DNA of 48,224 nucleotides, taken from NCBI RefSeq assembly GCF_019207025.1, contig NZ_JAEEGC010000101.1:1-48224 (forward strand), read 5' to 3'. Made by a program: the position numbers and the translations under genes. Below the pieces are notes generated by a model. It was not told the origin of the DNA. It saw nothing but the letters and a program-made list of their open reading frames with translations, and ran no database searches. Positions 44,602 to 48,224 of this stretch are shown here, in pieces. The first letter of the stretch is position 1. Each line of letters begins with the position of its first letter. The stretch is from Clostridium thailandense (GTDB lineage Bacteria; Bacillota; Clostridia; Clostridiales; Clostridiaceae).

Positions 44602-45791
44602 TATTATCAAAAAAAGCAAAGCAAATACAGCCATCTATTACTTTAGCAATAACAGCTAAAGCCAAAGCGATGAAAGCGGAAGGAATTGACGTTATAGGTT
44701 TTGGCGCAGGCGAACCAGATTTTAATACTCCGGAAAACATTCAAAATGCAGCAATTGATGCTATTAGAAAGGGTTATACCAAGTATACTCCAGCATCAGG
44801 TACTATAGAGCTCAAGAAAGCAATTGTAGATAAATTCAATAAGGATAATAATTTAAAGTATGAAACATCACAGATTATAGTATCTTCAGGTGCTAAACAG
44901 AGTTTAGCAAATACATTTTCAGCCACATTAAATCCAGGGGATGAGGTTATTGTTCCGATACCTTATTGGGTAAGCTATCCAGAGTTAATCAAATTAGCAG
45001 ATGGTGTTCCAGTATTCGTTGAAACAAATGAAGAAAATAGCTTTAAGTACACTATAGAAGCTTTAAGAAATGCTATGACAGAAAAGACGAAAATGATATT
45101 ACTAAATAGTCCAAACAATCCGACAGGTACTGTATATACTGAGGAAGAACTTAAGGCAATAGCAGAGCTTGCCAAAGAAAAAGATATATTAATTTTATCG
45201 GATGAAATTTATGAAAAATTAATATATGGAGATACTAAGCATATAAGTATTGCAAGTTTATCACAAGATGCTTACAATAGAACTATTGTTATCAATGGTG
45301 TTTCAAAGACATATTCTATGACTGGCTGGAGAATAGGATATGCGGCGGCTAGTGAAGAAATAGTTAAGTTAATGTCAAATATACAAAGTCATACAACTTC
45401 TAATCCTAATTCTATTGCTCAATATGCATCTGTAGCGGCTTTAGAGGGTGACGAGGAACAAATGAATAAGATGGTTACAGAGTTTAAACGTAGAAGAGAG
45501 TATATGGTTAACAAAATAAATTTGATAGATGGATTATCTTGCATGAATCCAGAAGGTGCATTTTATGTAATGATGAATATATCAAAGATTTTTGGGAAAA
45601 AATGTAATAAAAATGAAATCAAAGATTCAATAAGTTTTTCAGAGCAATTATTAGATAAAGAAAAGGTAGCTGTTATACCAGGGATAGGCTTTGGAGTGGA
45701 TAACTACGTAAGATTGTCCTACGCTACTTCTATGGAGAATATTGAAAGAGGATTAGATAGGATAGAGAAGTTTGTAAAAGAATTAGAATAA
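44598..45791 (+). CDS. PLP-dependent aspartate/aromatic aminotransferase (class I)
   Basis: A 397-residue fold-type I aminotransferase of the Iγ/Iβ type found in Firmicutes. It shows GFGAGEPDFNTP near 34-45, the cofactor-binding SPNNPTGT at 171-178, D202, and the Schiff-base lysine K237 in VSKTYSMTGWRIGY. Substrate is most likely aspartate with 2-oxoglutarate; related enzymes also accept prephenate or aromatic acids. The ATG overlaps the PHP stop (ATGA), so the two are coupled. Ribosome binding site ATGGAGGAAG. Confidence 0.94.
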   Translation: MILSKKAKQIQPSITLAITAKAKAMKAEGIDVIGFGAGEPDFNTPENIQNAAIDAIRKGYTKYTPASGTIELKKAIVDKFNKDNNLKYETSQIIVSSGAKQSLANTFSATLNPGDEVIVPIPYWVSYPELIKLADGVPVFVETNEENSFKYTIEALRNAMTEKTKMILLNSPNNPTGTVYTEEELKAIAELAKEKDILILSDEIYEKLIYGDTKHISIASLSQDAYNRTIVINGVSKTYSMTGWRIGYAAASEEIVKLMSNIQSHTTSNPNSIAQYASVAALEGDEEQMNKMVTEFKRRREYMVNKINLIDGLSCMNPEGAFYVMMNISKIFGKKCNKNEIKDSISFSEQLLDKEKVAVIPGIGFGVDNYVRLSYATSMENIERGLDRIEKFVKELE

Positions 45792-45881
45792 AAAGTGTAA
45801 TTTCAAAAGAAATTTTAATACGATAATATAAAGTTTAATAAAATTTATATTCATGAAATCTTTTACATGAAAAAATAACCA

Positions 45882-45909
45882 TTGAAACCAGTCGGAAAAA
45901 TGTTATAAT
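45882..45909 (+). promoter_or_regulatory. Promoter of ptsH
   Basis: TTGAAA (45882-45887), 16 nt, TATAAT (45904-45909), 53 nt before the start codon. Confidence 0.65.
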
Positions 45910-45961
45910 AATAAGGAAAGTTTGTCATATATTATTATATTATAAAATTGAGGTGAATTTG

Positions 45962-46222
45962 ATGGTATCTAAAGAAGTTACTGTAAAAAGTGCTACTGGT
46001 TTACATGCAAGACCAGCAACTTTATTAGTAAAAAAGGCTTCTTCTTTCAAATCAGATATAAGTATAGAATTTGATGGAAAGAAAGCTAATGTAAAAAGCT
46101 TAATAGGTGTGTTATCACTAGGTGTAACTAAAAATTCGACAGTAAAAGTTGTGGCATCAGGAGATGATGAAGCTTTAGCTGCTGAAGAAGTATCTAAGCT
46201 AATTGAATCATTAGAAGAATAA
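45962..46222 (+). CDS. ptsH: Phosphocarrier protein HPr
   Basis: An 86-residue HPr that relays phosphate from enzyme I to sugar-specific PTS permeases. The active-site histidine is H15 in TGLHARPAT, and the regulatory serine S46 in VKSLIGVLSLG is present, so phosphorylation by HPr kinase and a role in catabolite repression are expected. The gene for enzyme I is not adjacent, unlike in Bacillus. A GTG three codons upstream lies within the ribosome binding site GAGGTG and is rejected. The terminator after it is shared with the convergent gene. Confidence 0.97.
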   Translation: MVSKEVTVKSATGLHARPATLLVKKASSFKSDISIEFDGKKANVKSLIGVLSLGVTKNSTVKVVASGDDEALAAEEVSKLIESLEE

Positions 46223-46236
46223 GAGAATTTCATATA

Positions 46237-46268
46237 AATAAAAGGCTCATAAATATGAGCCTTTTATT
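46237..46268. terminator. Bidirectional terminator between ptsH and the DUF378 gene
   Basis: A perfect 15-bp stem (46237-46251 with 46254-46268) around AA, with A- and T-rich ends on both sides, so it can serve both convergent genes. Confidence 0.88.
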
Positions 46269-46486
46269 TATTGTTTAAATGGTTTCTTCATTTTAAATAT
46301 AAGCATTAGCATGTCCACACTAGCTGCCCCAACAAGGATGTATATAATTCTTCCTAATAAGTTTACAGGTTCTCCGAGAAGAGTTCCTATCAAATTAAAA
46401 TTTAATAATCCTATAAATCCCCAATTAAGTGACCCTATGATTACAAGAACTAAAGAAATTTTATCTAGTAGATTAAACTTATACAT
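46268..46486 (-). CDS. DUF378 family small membrane protein
   Basis: A 72-residue protein with two hydrophobic helices and the family opening LLDKISLVLVIIGSLNWGFIGLLNF, then VNLLGRIIYILVGAASVDML. DUF378 is widespread in Firmicutes and no function is known. GGAGG stands 5 nt before the ATG at 46486 on the minus strand; the frame also offers a TTG four codons upstream, but that TTG lies in the ribosome binding site. It converges on ptsH and is divergent from purB. Confidence 0.9.
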   Translation of the reverse strand: MYKFNLLDKISLVLVIIGSLNWGFIGLLNFNLIGTLLGEPVNLLGRIIYILVGAASVDMLMLIFKMKKPFKQ

Positions 46487-46620
46487 AAATACCTCCAAGA
46501 CCCTATAGTTTTATTCTAATAAATTATATTACTTTAATTAAAAAATAGAACAGTTTGTAAACAATTCTATTAATAAAATTGTTTAGATTTAGAAAGACTT
46601 AAAATATATCAAAAAAGAAA

Positions 46621-46633
46621 AAATACGAACAAA
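46621..46633 (+). promoter_or_regulatory. Possible PurR box upstream of purB
   Basis: AAATACGAACAAA matches AWWWCCGAACWWT at 11 of 13 positions, just upstream of the candidate promoter. A second half-site is not evident, which weakens the call. Confidence 0.25.
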
Positions 46634-46639
46634 ACATAT

Positions 46640-46667
46640 ATGAAACAGATCTGATATATGTTATAAT
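46640..46667 (+). promoter_or_regulatory. Promoter candidate for purB
   Basis: ATGAAA (46640-46645), 16 nt, TATAAT (46662-46667), 54 nt before the start codon. The -10 is good, the -35 weak. Confidence 0.5.
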
Positions 46668-46721
46668 GTGAATGAAATTATTAAAAATAAAAAATATGTA
46701 CGTGTGGAGGTTCTTTTAACT

Positions 46722-48152
46722 ATGAGAGATATATACAATACGCCGTTGAATACAAGATATGCTTCAAAGGAAATGAGTTACTTATTTTCAGATGATATGA
46801 AATTTAAGACTTGGAGAAAGTTATGGGTTGCATTAGCAGAATGTGAAAAAGAATTAGGACTTAATATCACTGAAGAACAAATAAATGAATTAAAAAGTAA
46901 TATAGATAACATAAATTATGAAATAGCTGAAAAAAGAGAAAAAGAAGTACGTCATGATGTTATGAGTCATGTTTATGCTTATGGAGTGCAGTGCCCAAGT
47001 GCGAAGGGAATAATACATTTAGGGGCAACTAGTTGCTATGTAGGAGACAACACAGATTTAATAATAATGAGAGAAGCTTTATTAATTGTAAAAAAGAAAG
47101 TATTAAATGTAATTAATTCTTTATCTAAGTTTGCAATTAAACATAAGGATGTACCTACATTAGGTTTTACTCATCTTCAGCCAGCACAGTTAACAACTGT
47201 AGGAAAGAGAGCAACGCTCTGGATTCAGGAACTTTTTTTAGATTTAGAAAATCTAGAGTTTATAATTGATCATATGAGATTTAGAGGGGTAAAAGGAACA
47301 ACAGGTACTCAAGCTAGCTTTATGGAGTTATTTAATGGTGATGAAGAAAAAGTAAAAAAATTAGATAAAATGGTAACAGAGAAAATGGACTTTAAAGAAG
47401 AATTTATGGTAACAGGTCAGACTTATACAAGAAAGTTGGACTCTATTATACTTAATACATTAGCAGAAATTGCTCAAAGCGCTTATAAATTTAGTAATGA
47501 CTTAAGAATACTTCAGAATATGAAGGAAATGGAAGAGCCTTTTGAAAAGAATCAAATTGGTTCATCAGCTATGGCTTACAAGAGAAATCCTATGAGATCT
47601 GAAAGAATTGGAGCGTTAGCAAGATATATAATTGTAAACTCATTAAATCCAGCAATAACTGCTTCTACACAGTGGTTTGAAAGAACACTAGATGACTCAG
47701 CTAATAAGAGAATTGCAGTTGCAGAAGCGTTTTTGGCACTAGATGGAGTGCTTAACTTATATATGAATGTATCAAGTAACATGGTAGTTTATCCAAAGGT
47801 TATAGCAGCACATGTAAAGAATGAATTACCTTTTATGGCTACTGAAAACATTATTATGGAAGCTGTTAAAAGAGGTGGAGATAGACAAGAACTTCATGAG
47901 AGAATAAGACAACATTCTATGGAAGCAGCTAAAATGGTTAAAATGGAAGGTAAAGAAAATGATTTAATTGAAAGAATTATAAAAGATGATTTCTTCAATA
48001 TGACAGAAGAAGAGATAGTATCATTAATTGATTCTAAGAAATTTATAGGTAGAGCTCCAGGACAGGTAGAAGACTTTATAGATGAACAAATAAGACCTAT
48101 ACTTGAAGTAAATAGAGGATTACTTGGAGAAGAAGCAGAAATCAATGTATAA
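46722..48152 (+). CDS. purB: Adenylosuccinate lyase
   Basis: PurB acts twice in purine synthesis, splitting SAICAR to AICAR and adenylosuccinate to AMP, each time releasing fumarate. The 476 residues carry GFTHLQPAQ (H151), TGTQASF, and the fumarase/lyase signature SSAMAYKRNPM at 281-291, whose flexible loop supplies the catalytic serine. The frame is open from 46668, but the ATG at 46722 has GGAGG upstream and MRDIYNTPLNTRYAS matches known N-termini. No other purine gene is adjacent in this window. Confidence 0.97.
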   Translation: MRDIYNTPLNTRYASKEMSYLFSDDMKFKTWRKLWVALAECEKELGLNITEEQINELKSNIDNINYEIAEKREKEVRHDVMSHVYAYGVQCPSAKGIIHLGATSCYVGDNTDLIIMREALLIVKKKVLNVINSLSKFAIKHKDVPTLGFTHLQPAQLTTVGKRATLWIQELFLDLENLEFIIDHMRFRGVKGTTGTQASFMELFNGDEEKVKKLDKMVTEKMDFKEEFMVTGQTYTRKLDSIILNTLAEIAQSAYKFSNDLRILQNMKEMEEPFEKNQIGSSAMAYKRNPMRSERIGALARYIIVNSLNPAITASTQWFERTLDDSANKRIAVAEAFLALDGVLNLYMNVSSNMVVYPKVIAAHVKNELPFMATENIIMEAVKRGGDRQELHERIRQHSMEAAKMVKMEGKENDLIERIIKDDFFNMTEEEIVSLIDSKKFIGRAPGQVEDFIDEQIRPILEVNRGLLGEEAEINV

Positions 48153-48154
48153 AA

Positions 48155-48168
48155 TATATAGACACCCA
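48155..48168. repeat. 14-bp sequence repeated in inverted orientation at the left edge
   Basis: TATATAGACACCCA here is the exact reverse complement of TGGGTGTCTATATA at 6-19. The 56 bases beyond it have higher GC than usual for this genome and no recognised gene. On the left side a 12-bp perfect palindrome (GTCTATATAGAC, 11-22) overlaps the motif. Positions 1-98 hold no other gene that I can support. Confidence 0.5.
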
Positions 48169-48224
48169 CGGCCGACATTTAACTTATACTCCGGGATATG
48201 TTTCTAAACTTCAGCACTATAAAA

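Overview
The window is low-GC chromosomal DNA of a spore-forming anaerobic Firmicute, most likely Clostridium sensu lato. The evidence is the strong A/T bias in codons and intergenic DNA, strong GGAGG-type ribosome binding sites, frequent GTG and TTG starts, and clostridial gene order (dprA-topA-codY-rpsB-tsf-pyrH-frr-uppS-cdsA-dxr-rseP-ispG, then rimP-nusA-ylxR-ylxQ-infB-rbfA-nrnA-truB-ribF-rpsO-pnp). Sporulation genes (spoVS, a CotF-like coat protein, an FtsK/SpoIIIE motor) fit this. I see no rRNA, tRNA, CRISPR array, prophage or transposase gene. Nearly everything is on the + strand.

Layout. 99-5023: a ComM/YifB AAA+ ATPase and DprA, separated by a minus-strand block (a zinc-ribbon mini-protein, an endonuclease IV-like TIM barrel and a metallo-beta-lactamase-fold hydrolase). 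5166-8316: topA and codY. 8632-13384: translation and envelope genes (rpsB, tsf, pyrH, frr, uppS, cdsA). 13385-14791: a poorly conserved stretch with a CotF-like gene, a 48-codon minus-strand ORF with an unusual leader and the remains of a membrane-protein gene. 14792-18115: dxr, rseP and ispG (isoprenoid precursors and site-2 proteolysis). 18580-28969: the rimP-nusA-infB-rbfA cluster, then truB, ribF, rpsO and pnp (ribosome maturation, initiation, RNA modification and decay). 29192-35476: M16 peptidase, YlmC/YmxH, aspartokinase, ClpP-like TepA and the FtsK/SpoIIIE translocase. 35579-40979: rimO, pgsA, recA, rny, spoVS. 41165-43655: a three-gene membrane cassette (UbiA-type phosphoribosyl-polyprenol synthase, GT-C glycosyltransferase, small EmrE/ArnE-like transporter). 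43744-48152: PHP phosphoesterase, aminotransferase, HPr, a DUF378 protein and purB.

Most genes are ordinary housekeeping genes. The interest is in the non-coding DNA and in the 41-44 kb cassette. Highlights: a 160-bp nested imperfect palindrome between tepA and ftsK that resembles a non-autonomous mobile element or structured RNA; a mini-gene whose Shine-Dalgarno and start codon are separated by a perfect 9-bp hairpin ending at the AUG; a topA ribosome binding site buried in a hairpin; leaders of rpsB, rimP-nusA and rpsO that look autoregulatory; a LexA box at recA; a sigma-H-type promoter at spoVS overlapping the rny terminator; and a possible lipid-linked pentose pathway with an operator-like dyad in its promoter.

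Many CDS starts given here are downstream of the longest possible start, chosen by Shine-Dalgarno position and family N-terminus. All functional calls rest on motifs and family knowledge; no database search was possible.
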